Positions 39,437 to 49,518 of a stretch of DNA of 49,977 nt are shown piece by piece. Each line of letters opens with the position of its first letter. The first letter of the stretch is position 1. This DNA is from Thauera sp. (GTDB lineage: Bacteria > Pseudomonadota > Gammaproteobacteria > Burkholderiales > Rhodocyclaceae): positions 1 through 49,977 of the forward strand of contig JAUVWV010000003.1 in assembly GCA_030603925.1 (NCBI GenBank), written 5' to 3'. The notes under the pieces are model-generated. The model was not told the DNA's origin. It did not search any database and saw only the letters and a list, made by a program, of their open reading frames with translations. Position numbers and translations under genes: made by a program.

Positions 39437-40780
39437 TCAGATCACGCCCTGCGCCAGCATCGCGTCGGCCACCTTGACGAAGCCGGCGACGTTGGCGCCG
39501 TCCACATAGCTCACCGAGCCGTCCGCGCGCTTGCCGTACTGCAGGCAGGCGTTGTGGATGCCGCGCATGATCTCCTGGAGACGGCCGTCGACCTCTTCGC
39601 GCGTCCAGGAGATGCGCATCGCGTTCTGGCTCATTTCCAGACCCGAGGTCGCCACACCGCCGGCGTTGGAGGCCTTGCCCGGGGCGTACAGCACGCCGTT
39701 GTGCTCGAACACCTTCACCGCTTCGGCGGTCGAGGGCATGTTGGCGCCCTCGGCGACGCAGATCACGCCGTTCTTCACCAGGGTGGCGGCGTCGTTGGCG
39801 TCCAGTTCGTTCTGCGTGGCGCACGGCAGGGCGATATCCACCGGCACATGCCAGGGACGCACGCCCGGCTCGAACTTCGCGCCGATGCGCGCGGCGTAGT
39901 CGCTGGCGCGGCCGTAGAGGTGATTCTTCACTTCCATCAGCTCGGCAAGCTTCTCGGCGGTGAACCCTTCCTCGTCGATCACCGTACCGCTGGAATCGGA
40001 CACGGTGATGACCTTGGCGCCGAAGGCCATCGCCTTCTCCACCGCATACTGGGCGACGTTGCCCGAACCGGATACCGACACGCGCAGGCCTTCCATGCTG
40101 CGGCCGGCGTGGCGCAGCATCTCTTCGGCGAAGTACACCGTGCCGTAGCCAGTGGCCTCGGGACGGATCAGCGAGCCGCCGAAGGACAGACCCTTGCCGG
40201 TGAACACGCAGTCGGCGCGGTTGGAGAGCTTCTTCATCATGCCGGCCATGAAGCCGACTTCACGCCCGCCCACACCGATGTCGCCGGCCGGCACGTCGGT
40301 GTCGGAACCGACATGGCGGTACAGTTCGGTGACAAAGGCCTGGCAGAAGCGCATCACTTCGCCGGGGCTCTTGCCCTTCGGGTCGAAGTCGGAACCGCCC
40401 TTGCCACCGCCCATCGGCAGGGTGGTGAGCGCGTTCTTGAAGGTCTGTTCGAAGGCGAGGAATTTCAGGATCGACAGATTGACCGAGGGATGGAAGCGCA
40501 GGCCGCCCTTGAACGGACCGATCGCCGAACTGTGCTGGATGCGGTAGCCGCGATTGACACGGACTTCGCCCTTGTCGTCCACCCAGGACACGCGGAACAG
40601 GATCGCGCGCTCGGGCTCCACCAGGCGATCGAGCAGGCCGTGCTCGGCGTAGCGCGGGTGTTCGGAGATGTAGGGCCAGATGCTCTCCATCACCTCGACC
40701 ACCGCCTGCAGGAACTCCGGCTGGCCGGGATTGCGTTCCTGCACGCTGGCAAGGAACTCTTCCAGGTTCTGATATTTCAT
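39437..40780 (-). CDS. gdhA: NADP-specific glutamate dehydrogenase
   Basis: PERAILFRVSWVDDKGEVRVNRGYRIQHSSAIGPFKGGLRFHPSVNLSILKFLAFEQTFKNALTTLPMGGGKGGSDFDPKGKS; 447 aa. Confidence 0.97.
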   Translation of the reverse strand: MKYQNLEEFLASVQERNPGQPEFLQAVVEVMESIWPYISEHPRYAEHGLLDRLVEPERAILFRVSWVDDKGEVRVNRGYRIQHSSAIGPFKGGLRFHPSVNLSILKFLAFEQTFKNALTTLPMGGGKGGSDFDPKGKSPGEVMRFCQAFVTELYRHVGSDTDVPAGDIGVGGREVGFMAGMMKKLSNRADCVFTGKGLSFGGSLIRPEATGYGTVYFAEEMLRHAGRSMEGLRVSVSGSGNVAQYAVEKAMAFGAKVITVSDSSGTVIDEEGFTAEKLAELMEVKNHLYGRASDYAARIGAKFEPGVRPWHVPVDIALPCATQNELDANDAATLVKNGVICVAEGANMPSTAEAVKVFEHNGVLYAPGKASNAGGVATSGLEMSQNAMRISWTREEVDGRLQEIMRGIHNACLQYGKRADGSVSYVDGANVAGFVKVADAMLAQGVI

Positions 40781-40895
40781 CGTCTCTTTCCTTTCCGCCC
40801 TCTTCGGGCACCTGTCTGCGCCAAAAGAGTGCATTTTGGCGGAAACGCCGATCTCACGCACCAACTTTGATCAATTCAATCCCTATTTCGGTGCA

Positions 40896-40920
40896 AAAAA
40901 GGCGCCCGCGGGCGCCTTTG
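40896..40920 (-). terminator. Rho-independent terminator of FccB-like gene
   Basis: AAAGGCGCCCGCGGGCGCCTTT (40898-40919) self-complementary, followed by T6 on minus strand. Confidence 0.82.
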
Positions 40921-40940
40921 CCTGAAAACCGACGAGCTTC

Positions 40941-42218
40941 CTATCCCAGCGTGTCGTTCAGGATGTTGAAAATCCACGCCACTGCCATGAAACCCTCCTC
41001 GCTGCTCGGCGCCGCCGACAGGCCGCCGGCGCCCGGCACCCCGACCATGGTGCGCTTGCCGGCATCGTAGTGATACACCCCGGCGACGTGGATCGCCTCC
41101 TTCTCGTTCACGAAGCTGTAGCAGGTGTTGGCCACGATGGGCTCGTCGCTCACCGGGCGGCCCGCCAGCAGGGCGGCGATCGCCGCGGCGCACACCTTGG
41201 CCTGCTGGTTGGCCATGTGGGCCGACTTGGGCAGACCGGGCGCCGAGGCCACCGAGTCGCCGATGATGTGCACGTAGGGCGCGACCCTGGATTCGTAGGT
41301 CAGGAAGTCCACCTCGCACCAGCGCTGATCGACGTTCGCCAGGCCGCTCTTGCGCGCGATGATGCCGGCGCGCTGCGGCGGGATGACGTTCCACAGATCG
41401 GCCTTGATGCCGGCCTGCACGTCGAAGCGCAGTTCGCCGCCGGCCGCGTCCATGCGCTCGAAACCGGCATTCGGCACGTACTCGATCATGCTCTTGTAGC
41501 GCGTGCGGAAGGCGTCGAGGAACAGATCCTTCTTCGCCAGCACGTCCGGATTGGCGTCGAATACCAGCACCTTGGCGCGCGGGTTGCTGCGCCGCAGGGC
41601 ACTGGCCACCAGGCAGGCGCGCTCGTAGGGCCCCGGCGGGCAGCGGAACGGCGCCTGCGGGATATGCATGGCAAACACGCCGCCTTCGGGCAGCGCACCC
41701 AGACGGCGGCGCAGGTCATGGGTCTGCTGCCCGGCCTTCCAGGCATGCAGGACCTTTTCCTGCGCAGCCGCGCCCTCCAGCCCGGGCAGGCTGTCGTAGG
41801 CGAAGTCGATGCCCGGCGCGAGGACCAGGCGGTCGTAGCTCATTGCACCGCCGCGCGCGAGGGCGATCTGCCGCGCGCCGGCATTGACCGAGGTCACCGT
41901 GTCGCGCACCACGCGCACACCATGGCGGCTGGCCAGGGTGTCGTGCGAACGCGTCAGGTCGCGCGTGCTCATCGTGCCGCCGATCACCCGGTTGCTCATC
42001 GGGCAGGCGACGAATTCCGCCGCGGCCTCCACCAGCACCACCTCGGCGCCCGGCGCCCAGCGCTTCAGATAACGCGCGCAGGTGGCGCCGGCAAAGCCGC
42101 CGCCCACCACCACCAGCCGCGCACCGCTGCCGTTCTGCGCCAGCACCGAGGCCGGCAGCGCCCCCGCAAGCGCGCCGGCACCAAGCCGGCGCAGGAATTC
42201 CCTGCGTTCGATCGCCAT
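40941..42218 (-). CDS. fccB: FAD-dependent sulfide dehydrogenase / flavocytochrome c flavoprotein subunit (FccB-like)
   Basis: Tat-like signal RREFLRRLGAGALAG, LVVVGGGFAGATCARYL, FVACPMSNRVIGG, PPGPYERACLVA, IGDSVASAPGLPKSAHMANQQAKVCA. Confidence 0.88.
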   Translation of the reverse strand: MAIERREFLRRLGAGALAGALPASVLAQNGSGARLVVVGGGFAGATCARYLKRWAPGAEVVLVEAAAEFVACPMSNRVIGGTMSTRDLTRSHDTLASRHGVRVVRDTVTSVNAGARQIALARGGAMSYDRLVLAPGIDFAYDSLPGLEGAAAQEKVLHAWKAGQQTHDLRRRLGALPEGGVFAMHIPQAPFRCPPGPYERACLVASALRRSNPRAKVLVFDANPDVLAKKDLFLDAFRTRYKSMIEYVPNAGFERMDAAGGELRFDVQAGIKADLWNVIPPQRAGIIARKSGLANVDQRWCEVDFLTYESRVAPYVHIIGDSVASAPGLPKSAHMANQQAKVCAAAIAALLAGRPVSDEPIVANTCYSFVNEKEAIHVAGVYHYDAGKRTMVGVPGAGGLSAAPSSEEGFMAVAWIFNILNDTLG

Positions 42219-42230
42219 GCTTCGCCCCGC

Positions 42231-42539
42231 CTAGTTGGATGCCACGCCGAGCACATCGGCGATACGGCGCAGTTGTTCGTCGGAATAGCCCTGCGCGTGG
42301 CGATGCATGACGGTGGCCGCCCGCTTGCCGCTCTTGAAATCGATCAGGGCGCGGTAGATGCCGTCGGCCGACTGTCCGGCCAGCGCGGGCATGCCGCCGT
42401 CGGAACGCCCGTCGGGTCCGTGACAGGCGAAACAGGCGCTGGCCCAGGCCTCTGCCTTGTGGTCATCCTGCGCGAGCAGCGGGAACGACAGCCCCAGCCC
42501 GGCGGCGAGCAACACCGCGGAAACACAGTTCTGCATCAA
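42231..42539 (-). CDS. c-type cytochrome (monoheme, FccA-like)
   Basis: Signal peptide, CFACHGPDGRSDGGMPALAGQ, heme motif CXXCH; adjacent to fccB. Confidence 0.9.
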   Translation of the reverse strand: MMQNCVSAVLLAAGLGLSFPLLAQDDHKAEAWASACFACHGPDGRSDGGMPALAGQSADGIYRALIDFKSGKRAATVMHRHAQGYSDEQLRRIADVLGVASN

Positions 42540-42608
42540 GCATCCTCCTCACCGGCCGGCCTCGGCCAAAACGCGCACATCCTAGCCGAAATCGAACGTC
42601 ATGACACG

Positions 42609-42628
42609 AAAAAGCCCCTTGCGGGGCT
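42609..42628 (-). terminator. Rho-independent terminator of ankyrin gene
   Basis: AGCCCC-ttgc-GGGGCT (42613-42628) with T-tract on minus strand (AAAAA at 42609-42613). Confidence 0.75.
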
Positions 42629-42654
42629 CTTAGGCGGCTGCGGGGGAGGAATGT

Positions 42655-43311
42655 TCAGCGGCGAGCGGCGCCGCCCGCCGCTATCAGGGCGGCAATGTCG
42701 GTATTGCCTACCGAGCGCGCCCACTCCTCGGCGGTCTGCCCGCGGTCGTTGCGCAACTCGGTACGCGCACCGGCGCGCAGCAGCCGGCGCACCACTTCCG
42801 CGTGGCCGTTGCGCGCGGCGAGCATCAGCGCGGTGGCCTGCGCGGGGTTGCGCGCATCCACGTCGGCCTTGCGCGCGAGGAGCTTGTCCACCAGGCCGGC
42901 ATGGCCCTCGAAGGCCGCGTAGTGCAACGCCGTCCAGCCTTCGTGATCGACCGGTGCGCCAGCCTCGAGCAGCTGGTCGACGATGTCCTCGTGCCCCTTC
43001 AGCGCAGCGAGCATCAGCGCCGAATCGCCAGCCAGGTTGCGCGCCCCCAGACGCGGGCGGAAACGCAGCAGCGCGCCCACCGTAGCCGCATGGCCTTCGC
43101 GCGCGGCAAGGATCAGCAGGGTATTGCCCTGCGCATCGACGGTGTCCGGGTCGATGCCGCGTTCGAGCAGGGTGGCGAGCTGGCGGGTGTCGCCCAGGCG
43201 CGCGGACGACAGCGAGGCCTCGTAGCTGCCGCCCTGTGCGGCCGCTACGCCGAGGCTGAGCGCGGCACACAGGCCGACCAGGAAGCGGATGGAATCAGTG
43301 AGGGTGGGCAT
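42655..43311 (-). CDS. exported ankyrin repeat protein
   Basis: Signal peptide MPTLTDSIRFLVGLCAALSLGVAAAQG and several ankyrin repeats (GNTLLILAAREGHAATVGALL; GWTALHYAAFEGHAGLVDKLL). Confidence 0.92.
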   Translation of the reverse strand: MPTLTDSIRFLVGLCAALSLGVAAAQGGSYEASLSSARLGDTRQLATLLERGIDPDTVDAQGNTLLILAAREGHAATVGALLRFRPRLGARNLAGDSALMLAALKGHEDIVDQLLEAGAPVDHEGWTALHYAAFEGHAGLVDKLLARKADVDARNPAQATALMLAARNGHAEVVRRLLRAGARTELRNDRGQTAEEWARSVGNTDIAALIAAGGAARR

Positions 43312-44068
43312 GGCGGAACAGCCTGAAGAAGTTGTCGGTACTGGCCTGGGCGATGCGCTCCAGGGTTTCGCCGCGCAGGCGGGCGATTTCCTCGGCCACA
43401 TGCACCACGTAGGCCGGTTCGTTGGTGCGCCCACGATGCGGCACGGGCGCGAGATAGGGGGCGTCGGTCTCGATCAGCAGGCGGTCGAGCGGCACGCGCG
43501 TCGCCACCTCCTTGAGCGCCCTGGCATTCTTGAAGGTGACGATGCCGGAGAAGGAGATGTAGAAGCCCAGCGCGAGCGCCGCATCGGCGACCTCCTGCGA
43601 TTCGGTGAAGCAGTGCATCACCCCGCCGGCCTCCTCCGCCCGCTCTTCGCGCATCAGGCGCAGGGTATCGGCGGCGGCTTCGCGCGTATGGATGATCAGC
43701 GGCTTGCCGGCACGCCGCGCGGCCCGGATATGGGTGCGGAAGCGTTCGCGCTGCCACTCCGGGGCGTCTTTCTGCCAGTGGTAGTCGAGCCCGGTCTCGC
43801 CGATGGCGATCACCTTCGGATGATCGGCCAGCGCGACCAGGCGCGCCTCGTCCGGCTCCTCGCAGTCATCGTTGTCCGGGTGCACGCCCACCGAGGCGTA
43901 CAGCCCGGGATGGCGCCCGGCGAGCGCAAGCACGCGCGGAAAGTCTTCCAGCTTCACCGACACGCACAGGGCATGGCGGACAGCGGCCGCATGCATGGCG
44001 GCGATGACTTCGTCCTCGCGCGCGATCAGGTCGGGAAAATCGAGATGGCAGTGGGAATCGACGTACAT
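43295..44068 (-). CDS. TatD family hydrolase (YcfH-like)
   Basis: MYVDSHCHLDFPD, AIGETGLDYHW, PLIIHTREA, MHCFTES, LLIETDAPYLAPVPHRGRTNEPAYV. Confidence 0.96.
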   Translation of the reverse strand: MYVDSHCHLDFPDLIAREDEVIAAMHAAAVRHALCVSVKLEDFPRVLALAGRHPGLYASVGVHPDNDDCEEPDEARLVALADHPKVIAIGETGLDYHWQKDAPEWQRERFRTHIRAARRAGKPLIIHTREAAADTLRLMREERAEEAGGVMHCFTESQEVADAALALGFYISFSGIVTFKNARALKEVATRVPLDRLLIETDAPYLAPVPHRGRTNEPAYVVHVAEEIARLRGETLERIAQASTDNFFRLFRHAHPH

Positions 44069-44177
44069 GCGGGCGCTTCTGGCTTTGTCGGAACTTCGGT
44101 TGCGGGCGCAGGATCAGACCGCGCCGCGACGTACCGGTTCGCCGGCACACCACGGCGCGCTGCGCGCGGCGCGGGAT

Positions 44178-44543
44178 TCAGAGGGTGTGGGTGGGGCGAT
44201 TGGAGCCCAGGTGCCCGGCGAGGATCTGCTCGATGCGGTGCTTGACCGCCTTGCCGGACTCCTCGTTGCTGAAATGCACGCCCACGCCCTGCGTCTTGCC
44301 GCCCTGCGCACCGTGCGGGGTCACCCACACGACGGTGCCGGCCACCGGATGCTTGGTGGGGTCATCCATCAGCTGCAGCAGCATGAACACCTCGTCGCCC
44401 AGCGCGTGGTTCTTGGGCGTGGGCACGAAGATGCCGCCGTTGAGCAGAAACGGCATGTAGGCGGCGTAGAGCGCCGACTTGGAGTTGATGTTCAGCGACA
44501 GCACGCTGGGGCGTGCCACCTGGGGCCGGTTCTGGTCACTCAT
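44178..44543 (-). CDS. pilZ: PilZ domain protein (type IV pilus-associated type)
   Basis: LSLNINSKSALYAAYMPFLLNGGIFVPTPKNHALGDEVFMLLQLMDDPTKHPVAGTVVWVTPHGAQGGKTQGVGVHF. Confidence 0.92.
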   Translation of the reverse strand: MSDQNRPQVARPSVLSLNINSKSALYAAYMPFLLNGGIFVPTPKNHALGDEVFMLLQLMDDPTKHPVAGTVVWVTPHGAQGGKTQGVGVHFSNEESGKAVKHRIEQILAGHLGSNRPTHTL

Positions 44544-45595
44544 GGTCTGGGTCCGGTAAGCGCGCGCGCATAGCGCATCAGCATGTCTTCCAGCATCAGC
44601 CTGGCATTGAGCGGATGGCTTGCGACCCGCCGAATCTGGGCGAATTCATTGTAGCAGTTGCTCGCCCCGGCAAGGCTGCAGCGTGCCGCGAGCGCCGCCA
44701 GCAGGCCTTCGTGGGCGGGAAAGAAGCGCACCCGCCCGCCCAGGCGCAGCGCCGCCAGGTCCGCCACCCAGCGCTGCATCCAGTCCACCAGCACCACCAT
44801 GCCGAAGCCGGCGGCCAGCGCCTCCTTCGACTTCAGCCAGCTCTCCCACTGGCCGGCCAGGCGCAGCGGATCGCCGTCGGGTAGCTGGGCGAGATCCTTC
44901 ACGAAGCGGGCGTACAGCGCGCTGGCGCCCTGCTCCGCCAAACGTTCGGCGGCCAGCGGCAGCCCGCCGCTCAGCGCCAGCAGTTCGGCCGCGCGGGCGT
45001 CATGCGCGGCCAGCCAGGGGGCGAGCGCCTCGGCCGGCGGGCGCGCGAAGCTCCATTGCTGGCAGCGGCTGCGGATGGTGGGCAGCAGGCGGCGCGGCGC
45101 GGAAGACACCAGCAGGAACACGCAACCGGCCGGCGGCTCCTCGAGCAGCTTGAGCAGCGCGTTGGCGGTGAACACGTTCATCGCTTCGGCCGGATCGAGC
45201 AACACCACGCGGCGGCTGCCGTGGTGGCCGGTGACCGTCAGCGCCTCCTGCAGCGCGCGGATCTGTTCGATGAGGATCTGCGCGGACTTGGCCTTGCCCG
45301 CCGCGGGCTCCGCCGCGCCTTCGCCCTCGGCCCCCTCGGGCGCGGCCGCGTCGGCCGCCGGTACCACGCGGTAGAGATCCGGGTGGTTGCCCGAGAGGCG
45401 CCACTGGCAGGCCGGACAGTGGCCGCAGGCATGACCGTCGGGTGCCGGGGCGTCGCACAGCAGGCGTGCGGCGAGCGCCTCGGCCAGGTCGCGCTTGCCC
45501 AGCCCGGGCGGTCCGACCAGCAGCAGCGCATGCGGCAGGCGCTCGCCCAGTTCGAGCAGGCGCTGCCAGGTGGAGGCGAGCCAGGGGTGGATCAT
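44540..45595 (-). CDS. holB: DNA polymerase III subunit delta'
   Basis: [68 protein letters not shown]. Confidence 0.95.
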   Translation of the reverse strand: MIHPWLASTWQRLLELGERLPHALLLVGPPGLGKRDLAEALAARLLCDAPAPDGHACGHCPACQWRLSGNHPDLYRVVPAADAAAPEGAEGEGAAEPAAGKAKSAQILIEQIRALQEALTVTGHHGSRRVVLLDPAEAMNVFTANALLKLLEEPPAGCVFLLVSSAPRRLLPTIRSRCQQWSFARPPAEALAPWLAAHDARAAELLALSGGLPLAAERLAEQGASALYARFVKDLAQLPDGDPLRLAGQWESWLKSKEALAAGFGMVVLVDWMQRWVADLAALRLGGRVRFFPAHEGLLAALAARCSLAGASNCYNEFAQIRRVASHPLNARLMLEDMLMRYARALTGPRP

Positions 45596-46224
45596 GCGAA
45601 CCAGCGCTCGGTGACGATGGACGCCAGTTCGGCGCGGATCTGCTCCGGCGTGCGGCTGGCGTCGATGACGCGGATGCGCTCCGGCGCACGGCGCGCGCGC
45701 GCGAGGTAACCCTGGCGCACGCGCTCGAAGAAGTCGCGCTGCTCGCGCTCGAAGCGGTCGGGCGCCGCGCCGGTGCCGGCCACGCGCGCCGCAGCGACTT
45801 CCGGCGCGAGATCGAACACCAGGGTCAGATCGGGCTGAAAGCCGGGGTGCACCCAGCTTTCGAGGGCATCGAACCTGTCTTCCGCAAGACCACGCCCGCC
45901 CACCTGGTAGGCATAGGTAGCGTCCGAGAAACGATCCGACACCACCCAGCGGCCCTCGGCCAAAGCAGGCAGGATGCGCGCGGCGAGGTGCTCGCGGCGC
46001 GCCGCGAACATCAGCATCGCTTCGGTCTCCAGATGCAACGGCTCGTGCAGCAGGAGTTCGCGCAGACGTTCGCCCAGTGGCGTGCCACCCGGCTCGCGGG
46101 TCTGCTCCACGCTGAGCCCGCGCCCCTGCAGCAAGGCCACCAGCGCAGCGATCTGGCTGCTCTTGCCGGCACCGTCGATGCCTTCGAAAGTGATGAAGCG
46201 GGCTTGCCGCACGCGCTCGTTCAA
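45592..46224 (-). CDS. tmk: thymidylate kinase
   Basis: [58 protein letters not shown]. Confidence 0.97.
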   Translation of the reverse strand: MNERVRQARFITFEGIDGAGKSSQIAALVALLQGRGLSVEQTREPGGTPLGERLRELLLHEPLHLETEAMLMFAARREHLAARILPALAEGRWVVSDRFSDATYAYQVGGRGLAEDRFDALESWVHPGFQPDLTLVFDLAPEVAAARVAGTGAAPDRFEREQRDFFERVRQGYLARARRAPERIRVIDASRTPEQIRAELASIVTERWFA

Positions 46225-47225
46225 CTGCCTCTCCCCCCGCGCTGATAGCGGTTCACGGCCCGGTTGTGATCGGCAAGGTTGCGCGAAAATTCGCTGCTGC
46301 CGTCACCGCGGGCGACGAAGTAGAAAAAATCGGTCTTCAGCGGCTGCAGCGCGGCAAGCAGCGATTCGCGCCCCGGCATGGCGATCGGCGTGGGCGGCAG
46401 GCCGGCCCGCGTATAGGTGTTCCACGGATGGTCGGTGTCCAGGTGATGGCGGCGCAGGCGGCCCTCGAAGTCCGCACCGTAGCCGTAGATCACCGTGGGA
46501 TCGGTCTGCAGGCGCATGCCGATGCGCAGGCGGTTGATGAACACCGATGCGACCAGGCCGCGCTCGTCGGCGCGTCCGGTCTCCTTTTCGATGATGGACG
46601 CCAGAGTGAGCGCCTCGTAGGGCGTCTTCAGCGGCAGGTCCGGATGGCGCGCCTCCCACACCCGCTCGAGCTGCGCCTGCATCGCCAGATAGGCGCGGCG
46701 GTACAGCGCGAGCGCGCTGGAGTGCTTGTCGAACAGATAGGTATCGGGGAAGAACAGGCCCTCGGGATGGGTCTCCGCGGCACCGATGCGCTGCAGGATC
46801 TCCGCGTCGCTCAGTCCTGCGGCATCCTGCAGCAGGAAGGGATGCGCCTCGACCATCGCGCGGAACTGGCGGAAGCTCCAGCCCTCCACCAGGGTCAGGT
46901 CGGCCTGCGAGACATCGCCGCTGGACAGTTTGAGGATCAGTTGCCAGAGCGTGAGCCCGTCATGCACTTCGTAGCTGCCGGCCATGATCCGCTCGGCCTT
47001 GCCGCTCGCCCGCGCGATCCAGTACAGCGCCTCCGGATGCACCGCAACGCCGGAAGCGGCGATGGTGTTGGCGGCCTGGCGCATGTTGTGGCCGCGCGCG
47101 ACGGTGAAATCGATCACCGGCTCGGCAAGCGGCAAGGGACGCAGCACCACCCACCAGAACGCCCCGGCGGCGGCAACGGCAAACAGCATCAGGAGAAGGA
47201 CAAGACGGACCAGCAGGGATTTCAT
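46221..47225 (-). CDS. mltG: endolytic transglycosylase MltG (YceG)
   Basis: [79 protein letters not shown]. Confidence 0.97.
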   Translation of the reverse strand: MKSLLVRLVLLLMLFAVAAAGAFWWVVLRPLPLAEPVIDFTVARGHNMRQAANTIAASGVAVHPEALYWIARASGKAERIMAGSYEVHDGLTLWQLILKLSSGDVSQADLTLVEGWSFRQFRAMVEAHPFLLQDAAGLSDAEILQRIGAAETHPEGLFFPDTYLFDKHSSALALYRRAYLAMQAQLERVWEARHPDLPLKTPYEALTLASIIEKETGRADERGLVASVFINRLRIGMRLQTDPTVIYGYGADFEGRLRRHHLDTDHPWNTYTRAGLPPTPIAMPGRESLLAALQPLKTDFFYFVARGDGSSEFSRNLADHNRAVNRYQRGGRGS

Positions 47226-47359
47226 TCGGAACGGACTCGATCGGACGGACACCCGCGTCAGTCCGTGCGGCGGGGCACGGCATCGGCTGCGCGGGCCGGC
47301 TGGGCCCTATAATACTTCATCGTCCTGCCCCTCCCCCCGACAAACCGGACCACAGACCC

Positions 47360-48376
47360 ATGAACAACGCCTGGACCGACTTTCTCGCACAAGAAGGCGC
47401 CACCGTCGCTGCGGACGGCGTCCATTTCGCCACCACCCCCGCCGAGGGCGCATGCACCGTGGTGCCCCTGCTGCATCTGGGCCTGATCCGCAGCCGCGGC
47501 GAGGATTCCGCCCCCTTCCTGCACAACCTGCTGTCCAACGACGTCAACAAACTGGCCGCCGACGCGGCCGAGCTGAACAGCTTCAACTCGCCCAAGGGGC
47601 GCATGCTGGCCAGCCTGCTGATGTGGCGCGAGCCGGATGGCCACCTGATCGCGCTGTCGGCCGACATCCAGCCCGCGATGCTGAAGAAGCTGTCGATGTA
47701 CATCCTGCGCAGCAAGGTCAAGCTCACCGACGCCGGCGACGAACTGGCGCTGCTCGGCGTGAGCGGCCCGCAGGCCGATACCGTGCTGCGCGCGGCCGGT
47801 CTGGCGCTGCCCGAAGCGCCGCGCAAGCACACCGGCGACAGCGCCACGCGGGTGATCCGCCTCACCGCCGACAGCTATCTGCTGGCCACCGCCCTGCACG
47901 AGGCGCCGGCCCGCTTTGCCGCGCTGCGCGATGCGGGTGCCGTGCCCGCCGGCACGGCCAGCTGGACGCTGGCGATGATCCGCGCCGGACTGCCGCTGAT
48001 CACCGCCGCCACCCAGGAAGCCTTCGTCGCGCAGATGCTGAACTACGAACTGATCGGCGGGGTGAGCTTCCACAAGGGCTGCTACCCCGGCCAGGAGATC
48101 GTCGCGCGCACCCAGTACCTGGGCAAGCTGAAGAAGCGCATGTTCCGCGTGGCCGTCGACAGCGCGCAGGCACCTGCAGCGGGCGCGGACCTGTATGCAC
48201 CGGACTTCGGCGAACAGTCCGCCGGCCAGCTGGTAAACGTCGCCCCGGCGCCGGGCGGCGGCTTCGAGGCGCTGGCCGTACTGCAGACCAGCAGCCGCGA
48301 GGCGGGCGAAGTCCGCCTGGGCAGCCCGCAGGGCCCCGCACTGCGCTTTCTCGACCTTCCCTACGCGATTCCCTGA
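47360..48376 (+). CDS. ygfZ: folate-binding protein YgfZ
   Basis: FLHNLLSNDVNKL, FHKGCYPGQEIVARTQYLGKLKKRMFR. Confidence 0.95.
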   Translation: MNNAWTDFLAQEGATVAADGVHFATTPAEGACTVVPLLHLGLIRSRGEDSAPFLHNLLSNDVNKLAADAAELNSFNSPKGRMLASLLMWREPDGHLIALSADIQPAMLKKLSMYILRSKVKLTDAGDELALLGVSGPQADTVLRAAGLALPEAPRKHTGDSATRVIRLTADSYLLATALHEAPARFAALRDAGAVPAGTASWTLAMIRAGLPLITAATQEAFVAQMLNYELIGGVSFHKGCYPGQEIVARTQYLGKLKKRMFRVAVDSAQAPAAGADLYAPDFGEQSAGQLVNVAPAPGGGFEALAVLQTSSREAGEVRLGSPQGPALRFLDLPYAIP

Positions 48377-48379
48377 GCC

Positions 48380-48685
48380 ATGGATACAAGCAGCGAAGCG
48401 GTCAGCTACTACATCTACTTCCGCATCCGCGCGGACATCGACACCGACGCCGCCGCCGCGGGCATCCGCGCCATGCAGCTCGCGCTGGCTCGCACGACCG
48501 GCGTCGAAGGCCGCCTGCTGCGACGGCTGCACGACGCATACACGTGGATGGAGGTGTATGAGGCGGTCGGCGACCCGGGCGCCTTCGAGCATGCGCTGGA
48601 CGCCGCCGTGGCGGCCCACGAACTGGGCGCGATGATCGAGGCCGGCAGTGCGCGGCACATGGAACGCTTCATCGAATGTGCCTGA
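48380..48685 (+). CDS. DUF4936 family protein
   Basis: YYIYFRIRADID...LLRRLHDAYTWMEVYEAVGDPGAFE pattern; lies between ygfZ and NRDE gene. Confidence 0.82.
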   Translation: MDTSSEAVSYYIYFRIRADIDTDAAAAGIRAMQLALARTTGVEGRLLRRLHDAYTWMEVYEAVGDPGAFEHALDAAVAAHELGAMIEAGSARHMERFIECA

Positions 48686-49473
48686 TCGTGCTGGCCTGGC
48701 AGGTCCACCCGGATTACCCCCTGGTGGTGGCCGCCAACCGCGACGAGTTCCTCGCGCGACCGGCCGCCGCGGCGCACTGGTGGCCGGACTATCCCGAGGT
48801 GCTGGCCGGGCGCGACCTGGAAGGCGGCGGCACGTGGATGGGCCTGAGCCGCAACGGCCGCTTCGCGGCGCTGACCAACTACCGCGACCCCAGCCAGCGC
48901 CGCCCCGGCGCGCCGTCGCGCGGCCTGCTGGTGCGTGACTGCCTGCGCGCAACCGAGGACGCACGCACCACGCTCGACGGCATCGCGCCGCATGCGGCGC
49001 GCTACCCCGGCTTCAACCTGCTGCTCGGCGACGGCCGGCAACTGGGCGTTTTCGAGAGCACCACCGGGCGCACGCGGATGCTGCCCCCCGGGCTGTACGG
49101 CCTCTCCAACCATCTGCTCGACACGCCCTGGCCGAAGGTGGCGCGCGCACGCGAGCGCCTGGCCGCGGCGCTGGGCGGCGAACCGGACGAAGCAGCGCTG
49201 CTGGCCCTGCTGCGCGACGACACGCCGGCGCCCGACGAACTGCTCCCCAGCACCGGGGTAGACGCCGACTGGGAGCGCTGGCTGTCGCCGGCCTTCATCC
49301 GCGCACCGGGCTACGGCACGCGCTGCTCGAGCCTGATCACCCTGCGGCGCGACGGACAGCTGCGCCTGCGTGAATGGACCTGGGACGAAGCAGGCGAACT
49401 GGCCGGCGAGGCGAGCCACGGATTTCTCGTCGCGGACACGCCGCACGGCACGAGCGACCCGGCACCGCACTGA
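48676..49473 (+). CDS. NRDE family protein (TANGO2-like)
   Basis: MCLIVLAWQVHPDYPLVVAANRDEFLARPAAAAHWW, GGGTWMGLSRNGRFAALTNYRDP. Confidence 0.95.
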   Translation: MCLIVLAWQVHPDYPLVVAANRDEFLARPAAAAHWWPDYPEVLAGRDLEGGGTWMGLSRNGRFAALTNYRDPSQRRPGAPSRGLLVRDCLRATEDARTTLDGIAPHAARYPGFNLLLGDGRQLGVFESTTGRTRMLPPGLYGLSNHLLDTPWPKVARARERLAAALGGEPDEAALLALLRDDTPAPDELLPSTGVDADWERWLSPAFIRAPGYGTRCSSLITLRRDGQLRLREWTWDEAGELAGEASHGFLVADTPHGTSDPAPH

Positions 49474-49518
49474 ACGCGCGCTGCGGCACCGCCTACGGGC
49501 AGCCCGCGGAACACTGCC

